Assembly: GCA_900100245.1 (NCBI GenBank)
Contig: FNEU01000001.1
Coordinates: forward strand, 248,001-312,000
DNA length: 64,000 bases
Direction: 5' to 3'
Source: Lachnospiraceae bacterium G41
Lineage (GTDB): Bacteria > Bacillota > Clostridia > Lachnospirales > Lachnospiraceae
How positions within the stretch are numbered: the first letter of the stretch is position 1; every line of letters begins with the position of its first letter. Below the pieces are notes generated by a model that made no database searches, had not been told where the DNA came from, and was given only the letters and a program-made list of their open reading frames with translations. Position numbers and translations under genes: made by a program. Of this stretch, positions 52,000 through 59,992 are shown piece after piece.

Positions 52000-53814
52000 T
52001 TATTTCTTAGAAATAGCGCTGAACTTACATGTAGCCATACAAGCACCGCACTTAACGCATTTACTGGAATCAATTGCCATTGCAGGTAATTTCTTACCGG
52101 GTGCAATGTAATCAGTCTTGGAAATAGCACCTGCAGGACACTGCTTAGCACACATTCCGCATCCGATACATTTTTCTTTGTCGATAGAGAAGTTAAGGAG
52201 TGATTTACATACGCCTGCAGGACATCTCTTCTCAACAACATGAGCAACATATTCGTCTTTGAAATAACGAAGAGTTGAAAGAACGGGGTTAGGAGCTGTC
52301 TGTCCGAGACCGCAAAGTGAGTTAGCTTTGATGTAGTAGCAAAGTTCCTCAAGCTTATCAAGGTCTTCAAGAGTTCCCTGACCCTTTGTAATCTTGTCGA
52401 GTGTTTCGTACAGTCTCTTTGTACCGATACGACAAGGTGTACATTTACCGCAGGATTCATCAACTGTAAATTCAAGGAAGAATTTAGCGATGTCAACCAT
52501 ACAGTTATCTTCATCCATTACGATAAGTCCGCCGGAACCCATCATGGAACCGATAGAAATAAGGTTATCGTAATCGATAGGAATATCAAAATGCTCAGCA
52601 GGGATACATCCGCCTGAAGGACCACCGGTCTGAGCAGCTTTGAACTTCTTTCCGTTAGGAATGCCGCCACCGATGTCTTCGATAACTTCACGAAGTGTGG
52701 TTCCCATAGGAACTTCAACAAGACCTGTGTTGTTGATCTTACCACCAAGTGCGAATACCTTGGTACCCTTGCTCTTCTCTGTACCCATTGAAGCAAACCA
52801 TTCAGCACCGTTTAAGATGATACGGGGAATGTTAGCGTATGTTTCAACGTTGTTAAGTACAGTGGGCTTTGCGAAAAGACCTTTAACTGCAGGGAAAGGA
52901 GGACGAGGACGAGGCTCACCACGGTTTCCTTCGATGGAAGTCATAAGAGCTGTCTCTTCACCACAAACGAAAGCACCTGCACCGAAACGAAGGTCGATAT
53001 CAAAATCGAAACCTGTTCCGAAAATGTCTTTACCAAGTAATCCGTATGCTCTTGCCTGATCAATGGCAATCTGAAGTCTCTGAATAGCGATGGGATATTC
53101 TGCACGAACGTAGATATAACCCTGATTAGCACCGATTGTGTAACCTGCGATAGCCATAGCTTCAAGTACTACATGGGGATCGCCTTCAAGAACGGAACGA
53201 TCCATGAAAGCACCAGGGTCACCTTCATCGGCGTTACAACATACATATTTCTGATCTGCATCGGGAACGAGGGTTCTTGCGAGTTTCCACTTCTGACCTG
53301 TAGGGAAGCCTGCACCACCACGTCCTCTTAAGCCTGCTGCAAGAAGTGTATCGATAACCTGCTCGGGTGTCATTTCTGTAAGAACCTTTGCAAGAGCCTG
53401 ATAACCGTCTACAGCGATATATTCATCAATGTTTTCGGGATTGATTACACCACAGTTACGAAGAGCAACTCTCTTCTGCTTTTTGTAGAAGCCTGTTTCA
53501 ACAAGGGGAATAACTTCCTCTTCCTTAACAGTCTCTTGATAGAGAAGTCTGGTAACAACTCTACCTTTGAGCAAATGCTCGGAAACGATCTCGGGAACAT
53601 CTTCTACTTTAACCATTGAGTAGAAAGAACCTTCGGGATAAATAAGTACGATAGGTCCTAATGCACAAAGACCGTGACAACCGGTACGTACAACAGCTAC
53701 TTCGTCTTTTAAGCCATTCTTTTCAATCTCGGCTTCGAACTTGTCGATGATTGCCTGGCTTCCGGAGGAAGTACATCCTGTACCACCGCAAACTAATACG
53801 TGTGAACGATACAT
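52000..53814 (-). CDS. hydB: NuoF-like hydrogenase subunit
   Basis: 604 residues. A thioredoxin-like [2Fe-2S] start (LVCGGTGCTSSG), the FMN/NADH-binding NuoF core (GRGGAGFPTGQKW, GEETALMTSIEG), the [4Fe-4S] N3-type ESCGKCTPCRIGT, and a C-terminal pair of [4Fe-4S] motifs (CIGCGMCAKQC, CVKCGACMATC). It takes electrons from NADH and splits them between ferredoxin and the hydrogenase subunit in the electron-bifurcating models. Separated from hydA by 14 nt. Confidence 0.96.
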   Translation of the reverse strand: MYRSHVLVCGGTGCTSSGSQAIIDKFEAEIEKNGLKDEVAVVRTGCHGLCALGPIVLIYPEGSFYSMVKVEDVPEIVSEHLLKGRVVTRLLYQETVKEEEVIPLVETGFYKKQKRVALRNCGVINPENIDEYIAVDGYQALAKVLTEMTPEQVIDTLLAAGLRGRGGAGFPTGQKWKLARTLVPDADQKYVCCNADEGDPGAFMDRSVLEGDPHVVLEAMAIAGYTIGANQGYIYVRAEYPIAIQRLQIAIDQARAYGLLGKDIFGTGFDFDIDLRFGAGAFVCGEETALMTSIEGNRGEPRPRPPFPAVKGLFAKPTVLNNVETYANIPRIILNGAEWFASMGTEKSKGTKVFALGGKINNTGLVEVPMGTTLREVIEDIGGGIPNGKKFKAAQTGGPSGGCIPAEHFDIPIDYDNLISIGSMMGSGGLIVMDEDNCMVDIAKFFLEFTVDESCGKCTPCRIGTKRLYETLDKITKGQGTLEDLDKLEELCYYIKANSLCGLGQTAPNPVLSTLRYFKDEYVAHVVEKRCPAGVCKSLLNFSIDKEKCIGCGMCAKQCPAGAISKTDYIAPGKKLPAMAIDSSKCVKCGACMATCKFSAISKK

Positions 53815-53830
53815 TTAAATTTCCTCCTTA

Positions 53831-54202
53831 TTATTTTAACTGGTTGCCGATTGTGTACTCGGTAACTACATGACCGCCGATAAGATGCTTCTCAACGATT
53901 TCAAGAGCCTTCTCGGGAGTCATCTTTGTATATGTAACTTTTTCCTTACCGGGCTGAATAACCTCAACAATGGGTTCATACTGGCAAAGTCCGATACAAC
54001 CTGTCTGTGTAACTGAGCAATCGGGAATCTTCTTCTCTGCAACTGCGTCAGCCAAAGCTGTAAGTACAGGTCTTGCACCTGATGCGATACCGCAAGTAGC
54101 CATACCTACAACAACTCTGGTGCTTGCTTCGGATTCTGCACGAAGACCAACCTGGCCCTGCATTCTGTCTCTTATTGCTTTTAATTCTTCAAGAGATTTC
54201 AT
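53831..54202 (-). CDS. thioredoxin-like [2Fe-2S] ferredoxin
   Basis: 123 residues. A NuoE/thioredoxin-like [2Fe-2S] fold with GMATCGIASGARPVL and TQTGCIGLCQYEPIVEV giving the four Cys ligands. Small proteins like this lie between hydC and hydB in clostridia and probably carry electrons within the complex. GGAGG ribosome binding site. Confidence 0.92.
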   Translation of the reverse strand: MKSLEELKAIRDRMQGQVGLRAESEASTRVVVGMATCGIASGARPVLTALADAVAEKKIPDCSVTQTGCIGLCQYEPIVEVIQPGKEKVTYTKMTPEKALEIVEKHLIGGHVVTEYTIGNQLK

Positions 54203-54217
54203 AGCTTTCCTCCTAAA

Positions 54218-54775
54218 CTAGATATTTTTACCATTATCTGTATTGTATTTGTTTTCTGAAAGATATTCTTTGATGTAATCCGAAACTTCCTTTGTATCAA
54301 AAGGAACGTCTCCCAATACTTCTCTGAATTCTCTCGTGTCCATCGTGAAAGAATTTCCGTTAAAAACATACTTATAAACAAAATCAGTATCCGGATGATA
54401 AATCACCAGCTGATGAATCGTACCTGTAATATCTCCCAGGGGCATTCTGTCTATATTACTTAGTTGAAATTCTGCGGTTACCTTGGTACCTACTCCCGGC
54501 TCGGACTCTATATCAAAACTTCCGCCTGCCTGAAGCGCCGCTTCCCTGAAAAACGGAACACCGAGTCCTACCTTTCTTGTGGTCCTGGTTGTAAAAAAAG
54601 GATCTTTAACCGAAGCAAGCTGTTCCTTACTCATTCCGCACCCGTTGTCTTCTATCAAGACTCTGAGAAGATCTTTTTCTTCGTCAACTTCAACGGTAAT
54701 GTGAACAATGCTCGCGCCCGCCCTTGTGGAGTTCTCGGTAACGTCAAGTATGTTAAGGGATATTTCTGTCATCAT
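54218..54775 (-). CDS. HATPase_c histidine-kinase-like ATPase in the hydrogenase operon
   Basis: 185 residues from the ATG at 54775, best spaced from GGGAG (54781 is too close). Bergerat-fold ATPase: N box LDVTENSTRAGAS, G1 box DNGCGMS, PFFTTRTTRKVGLGVP (F and G2). No His phosphoacceptor or sensor domain is present. The last 70 residues are a separate small domain. It sits between hydC and the ferredoxin. It likely acts in signalling or redox control together with the second such ATPase on the other strand. Confidence 0.88.
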   Translation of the reverse strand: MMTEISLNILDVTENSTRAGASIVHITVEVDEEKDLLRVLIEDNGCGMSKEQLASVKDPFFTTRTTRKVGLGVPFFREAALQAGGSFDIESEPGVGTKVTAEFQLSNIDRMPLGDITGTIHQLVIYHPDTDFVYKYVFNGNSFTMDTREFREVLGDVPFDTKEVSDYIKEYLSENKYNTDNGKNI

Positions 54776-54807
54776 GGGCATATCTCCCTATTAAAAATAA
54801 GAGATTT

Positions 54808-55302
54808 TTAGTTAAACTTTGCTAAAATGTCTTTAACATCGTCCGGTTTAAGACGTCCGTAAACTTCGTCATTGATCATCATAACCGGTGCGAGGCCGCA
54901 GGCACCTACACATCTGCAGGCATCAAGAGAGAATTTTCCGTCAGGTGTGCATTCGCCACCCTTAATACCTAAAATCTCTTCGATCTTGGCATAAACGTCT
55001 CCCGATCCTTTAACATAACATGCAGTACCAAGGCATACCGAAATCTGGTATTTACCCTTGGGATTAAGTGCGAACTGTGAATAGAATGTAGATACTCCGT
55101 AAACCTTCTCGAGGGGAATACCCATTTCGTCCGCGATCATCGTCTGAACTTCGATGGGAAGGTATCCGTAAATGTCCTGTGCTTTCTGCATGATGGGCAT
55201 TAACGCTCCCTTCTGGTTCTTGTTTTCAGCGATGATTTTCTTAAGTTCTTCCTCTTGCTCTTTGGTTCCGGCAAAAGGAACAGTTGTTTTCTTGGAACTC
55301 AT
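54808..55302 (-). CDS. hydC: NuoE-like hydrogenase subunit
   Basis: 164 residues, a thioredoxin-like [2Fe-2S] protein. The ligands are in CLGTACYVKGSGD and ACRCVGACGLAP. A helical start (KIIAENKNQKGALMPIMQKAQDIYGYLP) is the NuoE hallmark. It is the first gene of the hydrogenase operon. A Rex-like site lies between the ribosome binding site and the predicted start of transcription. Confidence 0.95.
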   Translation of the reverse strand: MSSKKTTVPFAGTKEQEEELKKIIAENKNQKGALMPIMQKAQDIYGYLPIEVQTMIADEMGIPLEKVYGVSTFYSQFALNPKGKYQISVCLGTACYVKGSGDVYAKIEEILGIKGGECTPDGKFSLDACRCVGACGLAPVMMINDEVYGRLKPDDVKDILAKFN

Positions 55303-55315
55303 CCTAAAAACCTCC

Positions 55316-55333
55316 TTGATAAATTTTTAACAA
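55316..55333. promoter_or_regulatory. Rex-like operator in front of hydC
   Basis: TTGATAA-N4-TTAACAA, one mismatch to the Rex consensus. It is downstream of the -10 and 13 nt from the hydC ATG, where binding would block transcription of the NADH-linked hydrogenase. Confidence 0.65.
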
Positions 55334-55445
55334 TACTATTTTTCAATAGCCGAACGTAACATATATTGTAGCACAAGACAGTCTGTATTTCTATTGATTT
55401 TTTCAATTTTTCATAAAAAATTTTTCTCTTAAAAAACGCCTATTT

Positions 55446-55464
55446 ACCTATGATTTCGATAGGT
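55446..55464. promoter_or_regulatory. ACCTAT-N7-ATAGGT dyad between the hydrogenase operons
   Basis: Same arm layout and flanks (TATTT before, TTTTA after) as 33756-33774 in front of the sulfur operon. Nothing else explains it here; a shared Fe-S- or cysteine-sensing regulator is possible. Confidence 0.45.
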
Positions 55465-55496
55465 TTTAACTCTTCTTTCACCACTGTCCTATTTGC

Positions 55497-55525
55497 TTGA
55501 AAAAAAAGTTTTCCGTTGTTATAAT
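55497..55525 (+). promoter_or_regulatory. promoter of the sensory hydrogenase operon
   Basis: TTGAAA (55497-55502) and TATAAT (55520-55525), spacer 17. The leader to the first ATG is about 90 nt. Confidence 0.75.
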
Positions 55526-55622
55526 AATTATGTATTTTTTGGGGGTTAAAAATCATATAGTTTTTCTTTTATTTTTTCTTGGTATATTTATCCCCATTTT
55601 TAACTTAATACGGAGGTTTATT

Positions 55623-55976
55623 ATGACTGTAAACGATATTATAAAAATCCTTGACGGTACCGCTTTGGCCGGAAAGGATGAATTGGATAAAGAGGTATTG
55701 ACGGCTTGCGGATCCGATATGATGAGCGACGTGCTTGCATTTGCAAAGCATCAGTGTGTACTCTTAACGGGTCTTTGCAACCCTCAGGTTATAAGAACTG
55801 CCGAGATGATGGACATTGTGGCTATCATTTTTGTTAGAGGCAAGACTCCCGACGAAACCATGATTCAGATGGCTGACGAAATGGGTCTCCCTATTATCAC
55901 AACAAGCCACAGAATGTTTTCCTCATGCGGATTACTTTACGAACACGGATTGACAGGAGGTATCATTGATGGCTGA
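55623..55976 (+). CDS. DRTGG-domain protein 1
   Basis: 117 residues from the ATG at 55623 with GGAGG in front. A single DRTGG domain with CVLLTGLCNPQVIRTAEMMDIVAI and FVRGKTPDETMIQMA. DRTGG domains are small ligand- or partner-binding modules common beside phosphotransacetylase and sensory hydrogenases. It overlaps the ATPase gene by 8 nt. Confidence 0.87.
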   Translation: MTVNDIIKILDGTALAGKDELDKEVLTACGSDMMSDVLAFAKHQCVLLTGLCNPQVIRTAEMMDIVAIIFVRGKTPDETMIQMADEMGLPIITTSHRMFSSCGLLYEHGLTGGIIDG

Positions 55977-56391
55977 TTTAATGGAGCTTAACTACGCAGT
56001 TTCCAACGAAGATTTTACCAGAGCGGGAGAAGCTTCAAGCGACGTAAAAAAGAAATTAAAACAACTCGGTGTTTCACCTGAAGCCATCAGAAAAGTAGCG
56101 ATAGCTCTTTATGAAGGCGAAATAAATATGATAATCCATGCATACGGCGGCAAAATCAAAGTGACCATCTCGGAAGATGCCATCACTCTCATACTAGCCG
56201 ACAAAGGACCCGGTATCGCAGATGTCGAAAAGGCTATGCAGGCCGGATATTCCACCGCACCAGACAAGGTTCGTTCCCTCGGATTCGGTGCAGGCATGGG
56301 GCTTCCCAATATGAAAAAGAATTCCGACAAGATGGATATCCAGACAGAACTCGGTGTCGGAACTACGGTAACTATGGTGATTAATTTATAA
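55969..56391 (+). CDS. anti-sigma-factor-type HATPase
   Basis: 140 residues from the ATG at 55969, with GGAGG upstream; a TTG one codon earlier is not the start. Bergerat-fold ATPase like RsbW/SpoIIAB: YEGEINMIIHAYGGKI (N box), DKGPGIADVEKAM (G1) and LGFGAGMGLPNM (G2). It probably binds or phosphorylates a partner. It is the second such ATPase in the region; the other is on the opposite strand in the hyd operon. Confidence 0.9.
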   Translation: MADLMELNYAVSNEDFTRAGEASSDVKKKLKQLGVSPEAIRKVAIALYEGEINMIIHAYGGKIKVTISEDAITLILADKGPGIADVEKAMQAGYSTAPDKVRSLGFGAGMGLPNMKKNSDKMDIQTELGVGTTVTMVINL

Positions 56392-56410
56392 CTTTAAAAC
56401 GGAGACCAGA

Positions 56411-57697
56411 ATGGACCACTACGGCAACTCGGTATACTTAATTGAAAATCTCTGCAAGGGCTGTACAAACTGTATCAACAGATGTCCGACCCAGGCTATT
56501 CGTGTGCGTAACAACAAAGCTGTCATTACTCCCGGCCGCTGTGTAGACTGCGGAGAATGTATCAGAATATGTCCTCACCATGCTAAAAAAGCAAAACGTG
56601 ATTTTATCGATGCTACGGACAAGTACAAGTATACTGTTGCGCTGCCCGCTCCGAGTCTCTGTGCGCAGTTTAACAATCTCGAAGATATCAATATTCTTTT
56701 ATCCGCTATAAAGAGCATCGGTTTTGACGATGTATTCGAAGTAAGTGCGGCTGCGGAAATCGTATCCGAAGAATCCAGAAAATACATTGCGGCTCACAAG
56801 GACAAGTGGCCCTTAATTTCCACCGCATGCCCTACGGTTGTTCGTCTCGTACAGGTTCGTTTCCCGAATCTTTGTGACAATCTTTTACCGCTTATTACTC
56901 CCGCAGAGCTTGCAGGTGAACTTGCAAGAAAACAGGCCGTTGAAAAGACAGGCTTTAAGCCTGAAGAAATCGGTATTTTCTTCCTCTCTCCCTGTGCGAG
57001 CAAAGTTACAAGCGTAAAGAACCCCATCGGTATGGAAAAGAGCAATATCGATGAAGTACTCGCCATAAAAGATATCTACCCCATCCTTCTTGCCGAACTG
57101 CCCAAGTTCGTTGAGCAGCCCGAAGATTTATCACGCTCCGGAAAGATTGGTTTAAGCTGGGGTATTACAGGCGGCGAAGTAGGCGGTCTTTTATCAGATG
57201 CATGCGTAGCTGCCGACGGTATCGAAAATGTCATCCACGTTCTCGAAGATCTCGAAGACGACAAGTTCTCACAGAACCTTGAATTTATCGAACTCAATGC
57301 CTGCAACGGCGGTTGTGTAGGCGGAGTCATGAATGTGGAGAACCCTTTTGCCGCAAAAGCAAAGATGCAGCATTTAAGAAAATATCTTCCCGTTGCAGCC
57401 GCAAGAAGCGATAAATACGGCGAATATCATGTCGACTGGACAAGCGAAGTCAAGTACCAGCCCGTATTCGAACTCGCAGATAACTTAAAAGAATCAATGG
57501 AAAAGATGAACCGCATCGAAGAACTGACCAAAGAACTTCCCGGACTCGACTGCGGATGCTGCGGTGCTCCTACCTGCAAGGCACATGCAGAAGATATCGT
57601 AAAAGGTATCGCCAGAAAACAGGACTGCATTCACGTGCTTCGTGAATATATTCATAAATTATCGGAAGATATTGCCGAATTAAGCGAAGGAATTTAA
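56411..57697 (+). CDS. sensory-type [FeFe] hydrogenase-like Fe-S protein
   Basis: 428 residues. Two N-terminal [4Fe-4S] motifs (CKGCTNCINRCP, CVDCGECIRICP), an H-cluster domain with STACPTVVRLVQ, LSPCASKV and LNACNGGCVGG, and a C-terminal [4Fe-4S] domain LDCGCCGAPTCKAHAEDI. All H-cluster ligand Cys are kept, but the proton-relay Cys before the first is Ala, as in the sensory (HydS-like) group. It probably senses H2 or redox state rather than turning over fast. Central to a DRTGG/ATPase/PHP operon. Confidence 0.88.
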   Translation: MDHYGNSVYLIENLCKGCTNCINRCPTQAIRVRNNKAVITPGRCVDCGECIRICPHHAKKAKRDFIDATDKYKYTVALPAPSLCAQFNNLEDINILLSAIKSIGFDDVFEVSAAAEIVSEESRKYIAAHKDKWPLISTACPTVVRLVQVRFPNLCDNLLPLITPAELAGELARKQAVEKTGFKPEEIGIFFLSPCASKVTSVKNPIGMEKSNIDEVLAIKDIYPILLAELPKFVEQPEDLSRSGKIGLSWGITGGEVGGLLSDACVAADGIENVIHVLEDLEDDKFSQNLEFIELNACNGGCVGGVMNVENPFAAKAKMQHLRKYLPVAAARSDKYGEYHVDWTSEVKYQPVFELADNLKESMEKMNRIEELTKELPGLDCGCCGAPTCKAHAEDIVKGIARKQDCIHVLREYIHKLSEDIAELSEGI

Positions 57698-57699
57698 GT

Positions 57700-58023
57700 A
57701 TGAAAGTTTTTGAATTAAGTAAACTCGAACAATTTACATCACTCTCACTTTCAAAGGACTCCGATATCACAGGTGTCTTTTGCTGTGATCTTTTATCCAT
57801 CGCAATGGGTAAGGCGCCCGCAGGCAGTGCCTGGGTTACGGTTATGGCAAACGTTAATACTTTGGCTGTCGCATCCCTTACAGATGTCGCATGCATTATC
57901 CTTGCCGAAGGAGTTACTTTCGACAACACTTTAATCGAAAAAGCGAAGGAGGAAGGAATTGCGGTTTTAAAAACGGACCTTCCGATATTCGAAGCCGCTC
58001 TTCTTATCAATAATCTTTTATGA
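57700..58023 (+). CDS. DRTGG-domain protein 2
   Basis: 107 residues. Same domain as the first DRTGG gene, with CDLLSIAMGKAPAGSAWVTVMANVN and LAEGVTFDNTLIEKAKEEGI. It overlaps the PHP gene in ATGA and follows the sensory hydrogenase by 2 nt, so the three are made together. The two DRTGG copies may form a heterodimer. Confidence 0.85.
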   Translation: MKVFELSKLEQFTSLSLSKDSDITGVFCCDLLSIAMGKAPAGSAWVTVMANVNTLAVASLTDVACIILAEGVTFDNTLIEKAKEEGIAVLKTDLPIFEAALLINNLL

Positions 58024-58739
58024 TTCCGCTTCATTACGATTTACATATACATTCCTGCCTGTCTCCGTGCGGCGATAATGAATCGACGCCCGGAAACATT
58101 GTCGGTATGGCCGTTGTAAAGGGCCTTGATGTTATTGCGCTCACCGATCACAACACATGTAAAAACTGTGCGGCCGCAATGGCTATCGGCAGGGAATACG
58201 GAATTACCGTTATTCCGGGTATGGAACTTACAACAAGTGAAGAAGTTCATGTCCTCTGCCTCTTCCACACTCTCGAAGACGCAATGGGCTTTGACGCATA
58301 TGTAGAACCCCGCATACTTCAGATTCCAAACAATCCGAAAGTATTCGGGGATCAGTTTATTTGTGATGAAAACGATGAAGTAAAAGGAACTTTTCCGACT
58401 CTTTTAATCTCGGCTACGGATATTTCTTTTGACAGGGTCGATGATGTTATAAAACCTTTTAACGGAGTAATGGTTCCCGCGCATGTTGACGCAAACTCAT
58501 TTTCATTAACTTCTAACCTCGGTTTCGTACCGCCGGATGCTATCTTCCACTGCTTTGAGCTTCAGCACATGGAGAATTTGCATAAGATGCAGAATGCTAA
58601 CCCGTATTTAAGAGAATGTAACGTTATAAAAGATTCCGATGCTCATTATATCGAGCATATAAGCGAAGCTGTAAATACACTTTATGCGGAGTCAAATTCG
58701 ATAGATGATGTACTCGCGGCACTAATTAGAAGAACATAA
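58020..58739 (+). CDS. PHP-domain phosphoesterase (TrpH-like)
   Basis: 239 residues. PHP metal site residues in YDLHIHSCLSPCGDN, LTDHNTCKN, PGMELTTSEEVH, VPAHVDANSF and KDSDAHYIE. PHP genes are regular partners of sensory [FeFe] hydrogenases and may make or break a nucleotide signal. Specificity not readable. A second, different PHP domain in this window is the one fused to a HAD (43811-45478). Confidence 0.9.
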   Translation: MIPLHYDLHIHSCLSPCGDNESTPGNIVGMAVVKGLDVIALTDHNTCKNCAAAMAIGREYGITVIPGMELTTSEEVHVLCLFHTLEDAMGFDAYVEPRILQIPNNPKVFGDQFICDENDEVKGTFPTLLISATDISFDRVDDVIKPFNGVMVPAHVDANSFSLTSNLGFVPPDAIFHCFELQHMENLHKMQNANPYLRECNVIKDSDAHYIEHISEAVNTLYAESNSIDDVLAALIRRT

Positions 58740-58754
58740 AAGAAGGATATAACT

Positions 58755-59483
58755 ATGAGAAAAAACGTACTGATAACCGGAGCAAGCGGAGCCATAGGAA
58801 GCGCGACCGCCTTGGAATTCGCCAAGGAAGACTGCAATCTCTTTTTGGTCTGCAACTCAAGAATAAATGAACTGGACGAATTGGCCGAAAAGCTTTCATT
58901 AAGCTACGGAATCGAAGTTTTCACAGCTTCCATTGATTTTAGCAATACCGAAAAATCAAAGGACGATTTGGACGATTTTTTAGGAGAAACCAATATCGAT
59001 ATTCTGGTAAACAATGCAGGAATATCATATATCGGAATCTTCCAGGATATGACCGCTTCATCATGGAACAATATAGTGAATATAAACTTAAACAGTGTGT
59101 ATTCAACCTGTTCGGTGGTAATTCCCGGAATGGTTAGAAATATGTCGGGAAAGATTATTAATGTTTCTTCGGTATGGGGAAATGTCGGTGCATCATGCGA
59201 GGTTGCATACTCTGCTACCAAAGGCGGAATCAATGCATTTACAAAAGCGCTTGCAAAGGAACTTGCAATATCGGGCATCAGCGTAAATGCAATATCTCCC
59301 GGACTGGTAGATACTCCGATGAATTCGCATTTATCCGATGAGGAATTAAACGATTTGTTCGAGCAGATTCCGATGGGAAGAGCTGCTACTCCAAAAGAAA
59401 TCGCACAATGCATTTTAAAACTATCGCAAATGCCCGCTTATGTGACAGGACAGATAATAACAGCCGACGGAGGCTGGACTTGA
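58755..59483 (+). CDS. SDR oxidoreductase, FabG-like
   Basis: 242 residues. TGASGAIGSATA, NNAGISYIGIF, SSVWGNVGASCEVAYSATKGG (Ser-Tyr-Lys), VDTPMNSHLS and the C-terminal GQIITADGGWT. Closest in style to 3-oxoacyl-ACP reductase, but no other fatty acid gene is nearby, so the substrate may differ. 15 nt after the PHP gene; likely the last gene of this operon. Confidence 0.9.
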   Translation: MRKNVLITGASGAIGSATALEFAKEDCNLFLVCNSRINELDELAEKLSLSYGIEVFTASIDFSNTEKSKDDLDDFLGETNIDILVNNAGISYIGIFQDMTASSWNNIVNINLNSVYSTCSVVIPGMVRNMSGKIINVSSVWGNVGASCEVAYSATKGGINAFTKALAKELAISGISVNAISPGLVDTPMNSHLSDEELNDLFEQIPMGRAATPKEIAQCILKLSQMPAYVTGQIITADGGWT

Positions 59484-59493
59484 TTGTATAAAG

Positions 59494-59530
59494 AAAGGAT
59501 GCTACCTATAATTTGGAAGCATCCTTTTTT
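59494..59530 (+). terminator. terminator of the sensory hydrogenase operon
   Basis: AAAGGATGCT and AGCATCCTTT arms, then a T-run. Confidence 0.85.
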
Positions 59531-59666
59531 CAATATTTTCAACTTTTATTATATCTGTGGAAATTTTTTATAATCTTCTTTTTATCCTTCCGTTTTCCTA
59601 TATGACTGTTCCCTTAGGTTCTGTGCTGTTCGAAAATATATACTTAAAAAAACTTGAATTAAATAT

Positions 59667-59705
59667 TTACGCGAGAATCCTCATTTATGCTGAAAATGCG
59701 CGTAG
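59667..59705. repeat. array repeat 1
   Basis: TTACGCGAG...ATGCGCGTAG, 39 nt with inverted ends; 62 bp to the start of the next copy. Confidence 0.75.
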
Positions 59706-59728
59706 TTTTCATAGTACAAAAACAAAAT

Positions 59729-59769
59729 ATTACGTGCGAAATTGGGATTTTGTTCTGATTGCGCGTAAG
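59729..59769. repeat. array repeat 2
   Basis: ATTACGTGCGAA...TTGCGCGTAAG, 41 nt with inverted ends and a central GATTTTG; 63 bp to the next copy. Confidence 0.78.
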
Positions 59770-59791
59770 ACAATAACGATTTAACAAGATA

Positions 59792-59830
59792 ATTACGCGC
59801 GAATTCATGATTTTACCTAAAGTGCACGTA
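59792..59830. repeat. array repeat 3
   Basis: ATTACGCGCGAA...AGTGCACGTA, 39 nt; central GATTTTACC; 63 bp to the next copy. Confidence 0.8.
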
Positions 59831-59854
59831 AAAGAATAAACTTGTTCCCGAAAA

Positions 59855-59893
59855 CATACGCGCAAAATCACAATTTTACTCAAAGCGCGCGTA
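59855..59893. repeat. array repeat 4
   Basis: CATACGCGCAAA...AAGCGCGCGTA, 39 nt; central AATTTTACT; last full copy. Confidence 0.8.
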
Positions 59894-59948
59894 AAATGAT
59901 TTACTGTTTAAATGTATCGGTATTTCATCATTAGATATATAATCAGAT

Positions 59949-59980
59949 AAAAAAAGCGCAATGTGAATTGCGCTTTTTAG
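59949..59980. terminator. bidirectional terminator downstream of the M48 gene
   Basis: GCGCAAT-GTGA-ATTGCGC with A-run before and T-run after. Confidence 0.85.
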
Positions 59981-59992
59981 TTTACATAACTA

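Larger units (their letters stand above)
55303..55622. other. divergent control region of the two hydrogenase operons
   Basis: 320 nt without a gene. It contains a Rex-like site (55316-55333), the minus-strand extended -10 TGCTACAAT (-10 at 55365-55370), the ACCTAT-N7-ATAGGT dyad (55446-55464) and the plus-strand promoter (55497-55525). An upstream in-frame extension of the plus-strand DRTGG gene to 55497 would cover this promoter and is rejected. Confidence 0.7.
59484..59992. other. gene-free region with a four-copy 62-63 bp repeat array
   Basis: 509 nt without a believable gene; a 75-codon frame at 59557-59784 runs through repeats 1 and 2 and has no ribosome binding site. It holds the terminator of the SDR operon, the repeat array (59667-59893), a copy of GTTTACATAA (59980-59989) and a bidirectional terminator (59949-59980). 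Confidence 0.7.

Noticed and set aside
51972-52514. 180-codon minus-strand frame overlapping hydB
   Set aside because: Same-strand out-of-frame shadow of hydB, whose motifs are complete.
55497-55622. Longer N-terminus of DRTGG protein 1
   Set aside because: It contains the promoter; GGAGG precedes the ATG at 55623.
59557-59784. Small plus-strand gene in the repeat region
   Set aside because: No ribosome binding site; it runs through the repeats and has no protein-like composition.
59667-59893. CRISPR array
   Set aside because: Repeats are imperfect, spacers are only 22-24 nt, there are four copies, and no cas gene is present.
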